Of a stretch of DNA of 64,000 nt, positions 53,798 to 62,700 are shown piece after piece (position 1 is the first letter of the stretch; each line of letters begins with the position of its first letter). The DNA comes from Prosthecobacter fusiformis (GTDB lineage Bacteria; Verrucomicrobiota; Verrucomicrobiia; Verrucomicrobiales; Verrucomicrobiaceae), in the NCBI RefSeq assembly GCF_004364345.1, contig NZ_SOCA01000005.1:62001-126000 (forward strand). The letters are read 5' to 3'. The translations under genes and the position numbers were made by a program. The notes beneath the pieces are model-generated. The model saw only the letters and a list, made by a program, of their open reading frames with translations. It searched no databases and was not told the DNA's origin.

Positions 53798-56039
53798 GCA
53801 AACTGACCTAACCAATTGTGATCGTGAGCCTATCCATATTCCGGGCTCAGTTCAGCCTCATGCCACGCTTCTTGTTTTGCAGGAACCGTCACTGTCCATC
53901 ATGCAAGCCAGCGCCAATGCACCTGAGCGCCTGGGAATGTCCATGGAGGAACTGTTGAAAATGAGTCTGGCAGATCTGCTCCCGGCAGCAGATCTGGAGC
54001 ACCTGGAAAAGCAGATTCTTTCAAAACAGCTAGAGGCCTCCCCGCACTACCTGCCGCCGTTGGCGATTGGAAAATTAGGGCAGTCGTTTGAGGTGCTGGT
54101 TCACCGTCACCAAGGCGTATTGATAATGGAGATGGAACTTTGGGAAGATCAAAACTCCATGGTCCAAGAGGAAGTCTATACTTCTCTGAAGCACACGCTC
54201 AACCAGCTCCAGGGAACAACCTCGGTGGTGGAATTCTGCCAGCGCGCGGCGGAGCATGTAAGCAAGTTCACCGGCTTTGACCGAATCATGGTTTATCGCT
54301 TTGCCGATGATGCCTCAGGTCATGTCATTGCGGAAGCCCGGCGGGCCGATCTGGAGTCTTACCTGGGCCTGCACTATCCAGCTTCAGACATTCCGAAGCA
54401 GGCCCGAAAGCTTTTTGTTAGGTCGCAGCTCAGGTTGAATCCGGATGTGAGATACAAGCCTGTACCACTGGTGCCAGAGATGCGTCCGGATACCGCCGGA
54501 CCACTGGACATGAGTTACTGCGTCAGCCGATCCATGTCACCGATCCATGCGGAATACCTGCAAAACATGGGGGTGACGGCATCCATGTCCATTTCCATTG
54601 TGATTGGTGATGAGCTTTGGGGCTTGTTTGCATGTCATCATTATTCTCCACGCTATGTCTCACACACAACGCGGATGGCCTGTGAATTCCTCGCTCACAT
54701 GCTTTCTCTCCAGGTGAGCAGCAAGGAGAGCGATGAGCAGCATGAATATAAAACAAAATTGCTGCATGAACATCGCTTGTTGGCGGATGCAATGTCCATG
54801 CATTCTGATTTCAGCCAGGTGTTGATTCAGAGTCCAGGCAAAACCTTCGCGGGTATAGAGGCAGGCGGTTCGGCTCTCATTTACAACGACGAAGTCCATC
54901 TCCGTGGAAACACTCCCGAAGCAGCGGCGGTTCACCAACTGGCGGCTAAATTAGCGCAAGAGACGGAACCTTCTGTTTGGTCCACTGATCATCTGGGCAG
55001 TGTAGTTAAAGGGCTGAAGATTGATTCTTCAATGGCCAGCGGATTGCTGGCGGCCCGTCTTTCCAAGCAGCATCCTGCTTATCTCATGTGGTTCCGCCCC
55101 GAAGAGACCCAGACCATGAAGTGGGCTGGAGATCCGACCAAGCCAGTGGAAACGGGACCCCACGGCGACCGCCTGACGCCGCGCAAATCCTTTGAACTAT
55201 GGCAGCAGGAAGTGCGTGGCAAATCGGTTCCCTGGTTGGCTTGTGAAATCGAGGCGGCGCGCCTGTTGCGCCAGACAATCCTCGAATCTGAAGTTCGTCG
55301 GGCAGAGCAATTGACCCGGCTGAACATCGAGCTGGATGAACGAAACCGGCAGTTGGATTCCTTTGCCTATGTGGCCTCTCATGATCTCAAGGAGCCACTC
55401 CGGGGCATCAATAACTATTCCAATTTCCTGATGGAAGACTATGCCGGACAGCTCGACGACCAGGGGATGGCTTATCTGCGCACCATGATGCGCCTGACAG
55501 AGCGGATGGAAACATTGCTGGATTCACTGCTTTATTATTCACGGCTGTCCCGTGCGGAAATCCGGGCACAAAAAGTGAATCTCATGTTAGTCGTGGAAGA
55601 TGCATTGGAAATGCTTATTGCCAGGAGGGAGGAAACCGGCGCAAAAATTGTCCTCGCGGAAAACTTTCCTCCAGTGGACGGGGATGCGGATCGGCTCAGT
55701 GAGGTGTTTTCCAATCTGATCAGTAATGCCATCAAGTACAACGACAAAAAGCCGCCGGAAATCACGCTGGGCTGGCTGCCTTCAGAGGATAGCTCGGCGC
55801 CAGTTTTTTATGTGCGAGACAACGGTATCGGCATCGCCAAAGAACACCAGCAACTGGTTTTCCAAATCTTTAAAAGACTCCATGCCCGCGAGCAGTATGG
55901 TGGCGGTGTTGGGGCCGGTCTGACCATTGTGCGTAAAATCATCGAACGTCACGGTGGACGGATCTGGCTCGAATCCCGGCCGGGACAAGGCACGACCTTT
56001 TATTTCACCCTCCAACCGGACTCTCCAAACCATGACTGA
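53790..56039 (+). CDS. Bacteriophytochrome histidine kinase
   Basis: 749 residues with a PAS-GAF-PHY-HisKA-HATPase order. The biliverdin-attachment Cys10 precedes 'EPIHIPGSVQPH' as in true bacteriophytochromes. The GAF has 'PASDIP' (197-202) and 'SPIHAEYLQNMGV'. The PHY tongue has 'TPRKSFELW'. The kinase His is His531 in 'SHDLKEPLR', and the ATPase has 'NAIKYNDKKPPE' and a Gly-rich box. It senses red/far-red light and phosphorylates a response regulator, presumably the one encoded next, with which it overlaps by 8 bases. Confidence 0.96.
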   Translation: MSEQTDLTNCDREPIHIPGSVQPHATLLVLQEPSLSIMQASANAPERLGMSMEELLKMSLADLLPAADLEHLEKQILSKQLEASPHYLPPLAIGKLGQSFEVLVHRHQGVLIMEMELWEDQNSMVQEEVYTSLKHTLNQLQGTTSVVEFCQRAAEHVSKFTGFDRIMVYRFADDASGHVIAEARRADLESYLGLHYPASDIPKQARKLFVRSQLRLNPDVRYKPVPLVPEMRPDTAGPLDMSYCVSRSMSPIHAEYLQNMGVTASMSISIVIGDELWGLFACHHYSPRYVSHTTRMACEFLAHMLSLQVSSKESDEQHEYKTKLLHEHRLLADAMSMHSDFSQVLIQSPGKTFAGIEAGGSALIYNDEVHLRGNTPEAAAVHQLAAKLAQETEPSVWSTDHLGSVVKGLKIDSSMASGLLAARLSKQHPAYLMWFRPEETQTMKWAGDPTKPVETGPHGDRLTPRKSFELWQQEVRGKSVPWLACEIEAARLLRQTILESEVRRAEQLTRLNIELDERNRQLDSFAYVASHDLKEPLRGINNYSNFLMEDYAGQLDDQGMAYLRTMMRLTERMETLLDSLLYYSRLSRAEIRAQKVNLMLVVEDALEMLIARREETGAKIVLAENFPPVDGDADRLSEVFSNLISNAIKYNDKKPPEITLGWLPSEDSSAPVFYVRDNGIGIAKEHQQLVFQIFKRLHAREQYGGGVGAGLTIVRKIIERHGGRIWLESRPGQGTTFYFTLQPDSPNHD

Positions 56040-56532
56040 AATCATCAATCCTTCCTTCCTGGTGGTCGAGGACAGTGATGAAGATTATGCAGCCCTGGAG
56101 CGCATATTAAAGCGTGCCAAAGCCGATGTACCTATCCGGTTGCAACGCTGCACCAGCGCAGAGCAGGTTTTGGACATGCTGAAAGCGCCCGTGTTGCCGA
56201 ACAGGCCACTGCCGCCTTTGCCGGCGGTCATCGTGCTGGACCTGAATCTTCCTGGAGTGAATGGAAAATCTGTGCTGCTGGCAGTGCGTCAGCATCCGCG
56301 TTTGAAACGTACCCCGGTTGTGATTTTCTCCACTTCCAGCAGTCCTCAGGACATCGCATGGTGCTATGAACATGGAGCCAATTCCTACCATGTGAAGCAG
56401 ACTGATTATTCGGCCTTCAAACGGGCTGTTGAGCTGTTGGTGGATTACTGGGTGGAGGCGGTACGCCTGCCGCTGCCGCCAGCCCCGGAATGCCTGTTGG
56501 AAAAACCGGACGAAGCCGATCCAAGACTCTGA
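56032..56532 (+). CDS. Phytochrome-associated single-domain response regulator (Rcp1-like)
   Basis: 166 residues, a lone receiver domain: acidic pair 'VEDSDED' (11-17), phospho-acceptor Asp70 in 'IVLDLNLPG', Thr/Ser and Lys positions in 'VIFSTSSS' and 'YHVKQ'. Single-domain regulators of this length with the 'V-D-Y-W' end are encoded next to phytochromes (Rcp1 type). The start codon lies inside the phytochrome's last codons, implying coupled expression. No output domain is present. Confidence 0.93.
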   Translation: MTEIINPSFLVVEDSDEDYAALERILKRAKADVPIRLQRCTSAEQVLDMLKAPVLPNRPLPPLPAVIVLDLNLPGVNGKSVLLAVRQHPRLKRTPVVIFSTSSSPQDIAWCYEHGANSYHVKQTDYSAFKRAVELLVDYWVEAVRLPLPPAPECLLEKPDEADPRL

Positions 56533-56559
56533 AACAGACCTAACAAAACCTGAGTTCTC

Positions 56560-58608
56560 ATGGCACCGGCATCGCCCCTCCAAGTCTTGATCGTGGATGA
56601 TTCCATGACGGATTGCGTCATCTTCCGGCGTCATTTGTCGAAGGGAGTGCAGAGGCCTTATGAAATCAGTGAGGTGGCCACAGCGGCGGAGGCGATGAAA
56701 CGTCTGGAGCAGTTGCAGCCAGATTGTGTTTTGATGGATTTCAATCTGCCTGATAGCGATGGCGTGAGTCTGGTGAAAAAGCTGGTGGCGACTTACGGTC
56801 AGAATGCTTTCGGCATCGTCATGCTGACCTCCAGCCAGGATGTGGAATTGGCGGTCGAGGCGATGCAAAGTGGAGCTCATGATTTCCTGCCTAAAAATTC
56901 AGCCAGTGCCATTGTGCTGCGGCGTGCAGTGGAGAATGCGGCTGAAAAAGCGGCCATCCAGCGCCAGCTTGAATCTCAGCGCCAGGCCATGGCTCTTCAA
57001 AATGAGGAGCTGGAGCGACATATCCACCGTCTGGAAAGGGAGGCTGCGGAGCGCCAACTGGCGGAATCCAGATTACGCCAGAGTGAGCAGCAACTCCGCG
57101 TCGTCACAGACCATGCGGCTGTCCTGCTGGCGCTCTGTGACCAAGAATGCACGTATAAGTTTGTGAACCGCCCTTATGCCCAGCGGTTTGGCATGGAGCC
57201 GGAGCAGGTAATCGGTAAGAAACTTGTCGAAGTCTTGGGCACAGACGCCTATGAAGCTATCCTTCCTCATCTGCAAAATGTCCTGGCTGGCGACCGTGTG
57301 GAGTTTGAGATCGAGATCCCTTATGAGACACTGGGTCGCCGCTGGATGAATGTGGTCTATGTGCCGGAAAGAGCGCTGGATGGAACGGTGCAGGGCTTAA
57401 TCGGGGTGATGTCAGATACCACCGCCCGCAAGCTGGCGGAATTTGAGCTTGAGCATGCACGGGATGAGGCCCTGGCAGCCTCCCGTGCCAAAGACGACTT
57501 TTTGGCCGCGCTTTCGCATGAGCTGCGCACGCCTTTAAATCCCATCCTGCTTTTATCTAGCGATGCGGCCAGTGATCCCAGCATCCCCGTACCGATCCGG
57601 GCCATTTTTGAAACGATCCGCAAAAATGTGGATCTAGAGGCACGCCTCATTGATGACCTGCTGAACATCACCCGCATCAGTCGTGGCAAGATGGCCTTGG
57701 ATAAACTGCCTGTGGACGTACATGTGGTTTTACGGGATGCTTTTGATAATGTGGCGGCAGAGATCGTGGCCAAGCACCTGTCTTTGAGAGTGAATTTAAA
57801 CGCCCATGCCCATACGGTGATGGGCGATGATGTCAGGCTGCAGCAGGTGTTTTGGAACGTCCTTAAAAATGCAGTTAAATTCACTCCTGAAGGTGGGGCT
57901 ATCATCGTCACCACACAGACGCTGCTCACGGAGGATGTTGTAGAGATCAGAATTGAAGACACGGGTATAGGAATGTCTGCGCCGGAACTGGAGCGCATCT
58001 TTGATGCCTTTGCCCAGGGAGATCACGCGGGGGTGGGTGGTTCTCACCGCTTTGGGGGGCTGGGACTCGGCCTCGCCATCAGCCAGATGCTGGTGAAAAG
58101 CCATGCGGGGAGCATTTTAGCAGAGAGTACCGGACCTGGGGAAGGCGCAGCTTTTGTCATCAAACTGCCGCTGGTGCCAGATATTTGCCTGCAATTGCAG
58201 CCGGCGACTCCGGCTGAAAGCATCCGTGCGAAAAATGACAAGCCTGTGGAAATCCTGCTCGTAGAGGATCACGAGGCTACGCGGACTGCATTGGCACAGT
58301 TGCTCCAACGCCGCCGTTATCTTGTCAGCACAGCATCATGTGTGGATGAAGCAAGGCTATTGGCCCGCGAGAAGCACTTTGACCTTTTGATTTCAGACAT
58401 CGGCCTTCCAGATGGCAATGGCTATGACCTCATGGTGGAACTGGCCCAGCAGTATGGCCTCAAGGGTATAGCACTGACCGGATACGGTATGGAAAAGGAC
58501 CTGGATCGCAGTTCAGCGGCTGGTTTTGTGACCCATCTCACCAAGCCTATTCACATGAATTCTTTAGAAGGAGCCATCCAAATGGCCCTAGCGCATCTTG
58601 CAAAATGA
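56560..58608 (+). CDS. REC-PAS-HisKA-HATPase-REC hybrid kinase
   Basis: 682 residues. The N-terminal receiver has Asp60 in 'VLMDFNLPDSD'; a coiled coil (about 130-178) leads to a PAS domain (about 180-300, 'LRVVTDHAAVLLALCDQECTYKFVNRPYAQRFG'); HisKA has His320 in 'LSHELRTPLNP'; HATPase has 'NAVKFTPEGG'; the C-terminal receiver has Asp613 in 'LLISDIGLPDGNG'. The double-receiver form allows it to accept phosphate from another kinase such as the phytochrome and pass it on. Its HK-REC half is closely similar to that of the kinase at 51379-53130, so the two are likely paralogues. Confidence 0.93.
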   Translation: MAPASPLQVLIVDDSMTDCVIFRRHLSKGVQRPYEISEVATAAEAMKRLEQLQPDCVLMDFNLPDSDGVSLVKKLVATYGQNAFGIVMLTSSQDVELAVEAMQSGAHDFLPKNSASAIVLRRAVENAAEKAAIQRQLESQRQAMALQNEELERHIHRLEREAAERQLAESRLRQSEQQLRVVTDHAAVLLALCDQECTYKFVNRPYAQRFGMEPEQVIGKKLVEVLGTDAYEAILPHLQNVLAGDRVEFEIEIPYETLGRRWMNVVYVPERALDGTVQGLIGVMSDTTARKLAEFELEHARDEALAASRAKDDFLAALSHELRTPLNPILLLSSDAASDPSIPVPIRAIFETIRKNVDLEARLIDDLLNITRISRGKMALDKLPVDVHVVLRDAFDNVAAEIVAKHLSLRVNLNAHAHTVMGDDVRLQQVFWNVLKNAVKFTPEGGAIIVTTQTLLTEDVVEIRIEDTGIGMSAPELERIFDAFAQGDHAGVGGSHRFGGLGLGLAISQMLVKSHAGSILAESTGPGEGAAFVIKLPLVPDICLQLQPATPAESIRAKNDKPVEILLVEDHEATRTALAQLLQRRRYLVSTASCVDEARLLAREKHFDLLISDIGLPDGNGYDLMVELAQQYGLKGIALTGYGMEKDLDRSSAAGFVTHLTKPIHMNSLEGAIQMALAHLAK

Positions 58609-58691
58609 CTGCACGCAGAAACGCGTTGAGATTCGATTTGAATTGAACCTTCTCGATCATTTCGAATAATTGATTTTTTTTGCCTACTGCC

Positions 58692-59750
58692 ATGCTTACT
58701 GTGCACCTGTTGTTTGCCTCCCGAAGTCCCCAGGCTTATGAAGCGGTTTTGGAAGCTGTGAGCCTTGCATTTCCAGGAGCCCAAATCGGGCAGCCGGCCA
58801 ACGTGGATGAGCTTTTGCTCAACCCGGTCTCTTCCAGCAAAGAATTCCTGGTGCTGATCAAGCCTGAAATGGGGGAGATCGAACTGGCCCTCAAATCAAC
58901 TTATGGGGACGGTAGCGCACGTTGGCCAGTGGTCAGCTTGAGTGATGCCGTCCACAGCACCGGGCTGGATGTGATTGCGCCGGAGGACTGGCATGGCCGG
59001 CTTCTAGCCCAGGTCTTCCGCGCAGCCTTGCAAAAGCATGAACTGGTCCGTGAAAACAGCCGCTTGCGCGGTGATCTCTTAACCGTCGCACGACGCATCA
59101 GCCATGATCTACGCACGCCTCTGAGCGGCATTTTTACCACGGGGGAACTTTTGAAAGAAATCCTGGCAGAGCAGTCTGAAGAAGACGCCGCACTGACTCT
59201 CCCTCTTTTTGATTCCACGCAGGCGGTCCTGCGATTGATTGAGCGGGTCAGCCATCTGATCCGGGCCACCGTGGATCACAAGGCTAAGGAGCCTGTCGAG
59301 ATGGGGCAGATAGCCTGGGCCGCACGCCAGGGGGCAGAAAAGACCGCCATGCAGCGTGGCATCCGGATGGAGGAAGTATCCGATTGGCCAGAAGTAGCCG
59401 GAGTGCCCTCTTGGCTGGAAACCATCTGGGCCAGCTTGCTGATGAATGCCGTCACGCACACAGGAAGAGACCGTAACGTCAAGATGGAGTGGAAGGAACT
59501 GCCTGACGAATATGAATTCAGCGTGGTGGACGACGGACCCGGTGTGGCCGAAAGCAAGGTAGGATCCCTGTTCCAGCCGTTTGAGAGCCTGCATCAAACG
59601 CACAGTGCCAAAGGACTTGGCCTTTCGATCACTAGGCGTTTGGTGGAGCTTCAGGGCGGTCGGTATGGATATGCCCCAGCCTCTGGCGGTGGTGCCCGCT
59701 TTTACTTCACACTCCCCAAATCGGATTCTTCCAGCTCCCCGTCTGCATGA
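58692..59750 (+). CDS. Short soluble histidine kinase
   Basis: About 352 residues. The N-terminal ~110 residues are an undefined sensor region (possibly a degenerate receiver-like fold: 'LVLIKPEMGEIELAL', 'RWPVVSLSDAVHS'). HisKA carries His138 in 'RISHDLRTPLSG'. The HATPase has 'WASLLMNAVTHTG', 'VDDGPGVAES' and 'AKGLGLSITRRL'. ATG 58692 is used; a TTG at 58680 is in frame just upstream. Its stop overlaps the next start as ATGA. Confidence 0.88.
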   Translation: MLTVHLLFASRSPQAYEAVLEAVSLAFPGAQIGQPANVDELLLNPVSSSKEFLVLIKPEMGEIELALKSTYGDGSARWPVVSLSDAVHSTGLDVIAPEDWHGRLLAQVFRAALQKHELVRENSRLRGDLLTVARRISHDLRTPLSGIFTTGELLKEILAEQSEEDAALTLPLFDSTQAVLRLIERVSHLIRATVDHKAKEPVEMGQIAWAARQGAEKTAMQRGIRMEEVSDWPEVAGVPSWLETIWASLLMNAVTHTGRDRNVKMEWKELPDEYEFSVVDDGPGVAESKVGSLFQPFESLHQTHSAKGLGLSITRRLVELQGGRYGYAPASGGGARFYFTLPKSDSSSSPSA

Positions 59751-62700
59751 CGCCCCAGGCACCCATTTCAAATGAGAATACGAACCAGGTTTCCTGGCTA
59801 AAGGGTGGCGGCGAAGTGGGACGTCGGGTCAGAGAATTCGACTGGTCCGACCACCCGTTGGGTACTCCTGAAAACTGGCCGCAGAGTTTGAAGACAAGCG
59901 TCAGCCTGATGCTCAACTCGCGGTATGCGATGTGGATGGGCTGGGGCTCTGAATTGTTCTTTTTCTGCAATGATGCTTATCTGCCCACGCTAGGGTTGAA
60001 AACAAACTGGCTGGGAACTCCGGCTAGAATCGTGTGGAAAGAAATCTGGCCAGATGTGGGGCCACGCACTGAGTCTGTGGTGAAGGATGGTGTCGCCACC
60101 TGGGATGAGGGACTGCTGCTTTTTCTCGAACGCAGTGGCTTTGCGGAGGAGACTTATCACACGTTTTCATACAGTCCTATTTCTGGGGAGGACGGTTTGG
60201 TTGGTGGCATGCTCTGTGTCGTCACCGAAGAGACGGAACGCGTCATCAACGAACGTCGGCTGAGGATGTTGAGGGAACTTGCGGCAGGTTTGACGGGCGT
60301 AAAAAATGAGAAGGATCTGTGCAGTGCCTTCCAAGAATGCGTCCAGCAACATCCCAAGGACCTGCCTTTTGCACTCATCTATCTGCTGAGACCTGGCGGG
60401 CATGAAACTCGTCTCGGTTGCAGTCATGGCATAAACATGGGTCATCCGATGGCCCCTGACTTGTTAGACCTGGATTCAGAGGATCTCGTCTGGCCTCTAA
60501 ATGCCGGGGAAGGGGTTCAGTTCGTGGGGGATCTGCAGGAACGTTTCACGGAGATACCCTTCGGCACCTGGGATATCCCCTCCCAGTGCGCAGCGGTCAT
60601 CCCAGTGACCCAGCAGGGGAAGGAAGGCATTGCCGGACACCTGGTGGTGGGCATCAATCCCTACCGCTCCTTTGATGCTGCCTATCAGGGTTTTCTCGAG
60701 CTTCTCGCAGGACAGGTCTCAGGAGCACTATCCAATGTGCGAATGTATGAGCAGGAGAAGCAGCGGGTGGAGGAAATGGCAGCCATGGACCGCGCCAAAA
60801 CCGCCTTTTTCAGCAATGTCAGTCATGAATTCCGCACGCCGCTGACGCTGATGCTTAGCCCGCTGGAGGATCTGCTGAATAAACAGCATTCTCTTTCAGA
60901 TGCCGATCTTCAACTGGCCGGTGTCGCCCATCGCAATGGCTTGCGATTATTGAAGTTGGTAAACACACTCTTGGATTTTTCCCGCATTGAGGCGGGTCGT
61001 ATTGAGGCAGCCTTTGAACCCGTGGATCTGGCCAGACTGACCATGGATTTGGCCAGCGGATTTCGCTCCGCCTTGGAGAAGGCCGGACTGAAATTGACAG
61101 TGGAATGCCCACCCCTGCGTGAAGAAATTTATGTGGACCGGGAATTGTGGGAAAAGATCGTGCTCAATCTCTTGTCGAATGCCTTCAAGTTTACGCTAGA
61201 GGGGGAGATCCATGTCTCAGTCCGTGATGTGGAGGACGGTGTGAAAGTGTCCGTCAGGGACACAGGCGCGGGTATCCCTCTGGAGGCGCAAGCGCGTTTG
61301 TTCGAGCGGTTTTACCGCGTGCAGGGGACCCAAGGACGCAGTTTTGAGGGCACTGGCATCGGGCTGGCTTTGGTGAATGAACTTGTCAAACTCCACGGTG
61401 GCGATGTCACCGTAGAAAGCCAGCCGGGGCAGGGCAGCACGTTTACGGTCCACCTTCTGCGAGGCAAGGAGCATCTTCCAGCGGAGCATGTCCGCCAGGG
61501 TTTCCACCCGAATGTGCGTAAAGCTGAAACCCTTTTTACCACAGAGGCGGAGCAGTGGGTGCCGGATGCATCAGCGCCAGGTACTGCATCACCCGTCATC
61601 GGGTCCAGTCCCCGCATGCGGATTCTCGTCGCCGATGATAATGCGGACATGCGTGGCTATGTCGCCAGTCTGTTATCTGCGGATTACGAAGTGGAAGCAG
61701 TGGCGGATGGCAATGCTGCCTGGACTGCCATCCAGAGACAGAGGCCAGATCTGGTGCTTTCGGATGCGATGATGCCTGGCATGGACGGATTCGGCCTGCT
61801 GCAGGCGGTCCGCGGGGATGCGATGCTGCGCACACTTCCAGTTATACTGCTCTCAGCACGTGCAGGGGAGGAGGCCAAGGTCGAAGGACTGGACGCCGGG
61901 GCGGACGACTATTTGATCAAGCCCTTCAATGCACGTGAATTGCTGGCGCGGGTAAAGGTGCATCTTTCTCTTTTACGCCTGCGGCTGGATTCATTGAATG
62001 AAGTCACGCAGGTGCAAAACCGCCTGCAGCACATGCTCTCGTTGCTGCCGGCTGGAGTCTATGCCTGCGACGAGAAAGGGCGGATCACCTTTTTTAATCC
62101 ACTGGCGGCCAAGTTGTGGGGGCGTGCCCCGGATCCTGATGATCCTGAAATACGCTACTGTGGATTCCACCAAGTGCTGCTTCCAGATGGCCGCCTGCTT
62201 ACTCAAGAGGAAACTCCGGTGGCGCAGGCCGTGAAGAATGGAAAATCTTTTCGCAACGTCGAAGCTGAAGTGGTCCGGGCTGACGGGACGAAATTCAACA
62301 TTAGCATCAGCATTGATCCGCTGAGGGATGACCAGGGCCACATCACGGGTGCCATCAACATTTTCCAGGACATTACAGAATCCAAAGCCAATGCCCTGGC
62401 TCTGAAGAAGGAGTTAGAGGAGCGCCGCCGCACGGAGGAACACGCCACTTTCTTGAGCATGCTCAGCCAGAAACTGAGCCTGATGCACGAGCCCGCGGAA
62501 ATTCTGGAAGCTGCCTCCGCCATGGTGGGCATGCATCTAAAAACCGACCGCTGCGGATTCATTGAAGTGGATGATGCCGCCAGGATGCTCACGGTGCGTC
62601 ATGACTGGGCACGGGACGATATCCCCCGTCAGGACAGCCAGCATCACTTTGAGGATTTTGGCCCTATCGAATTTTGGAAAGGCATCGCGCAAAAGGGGTT

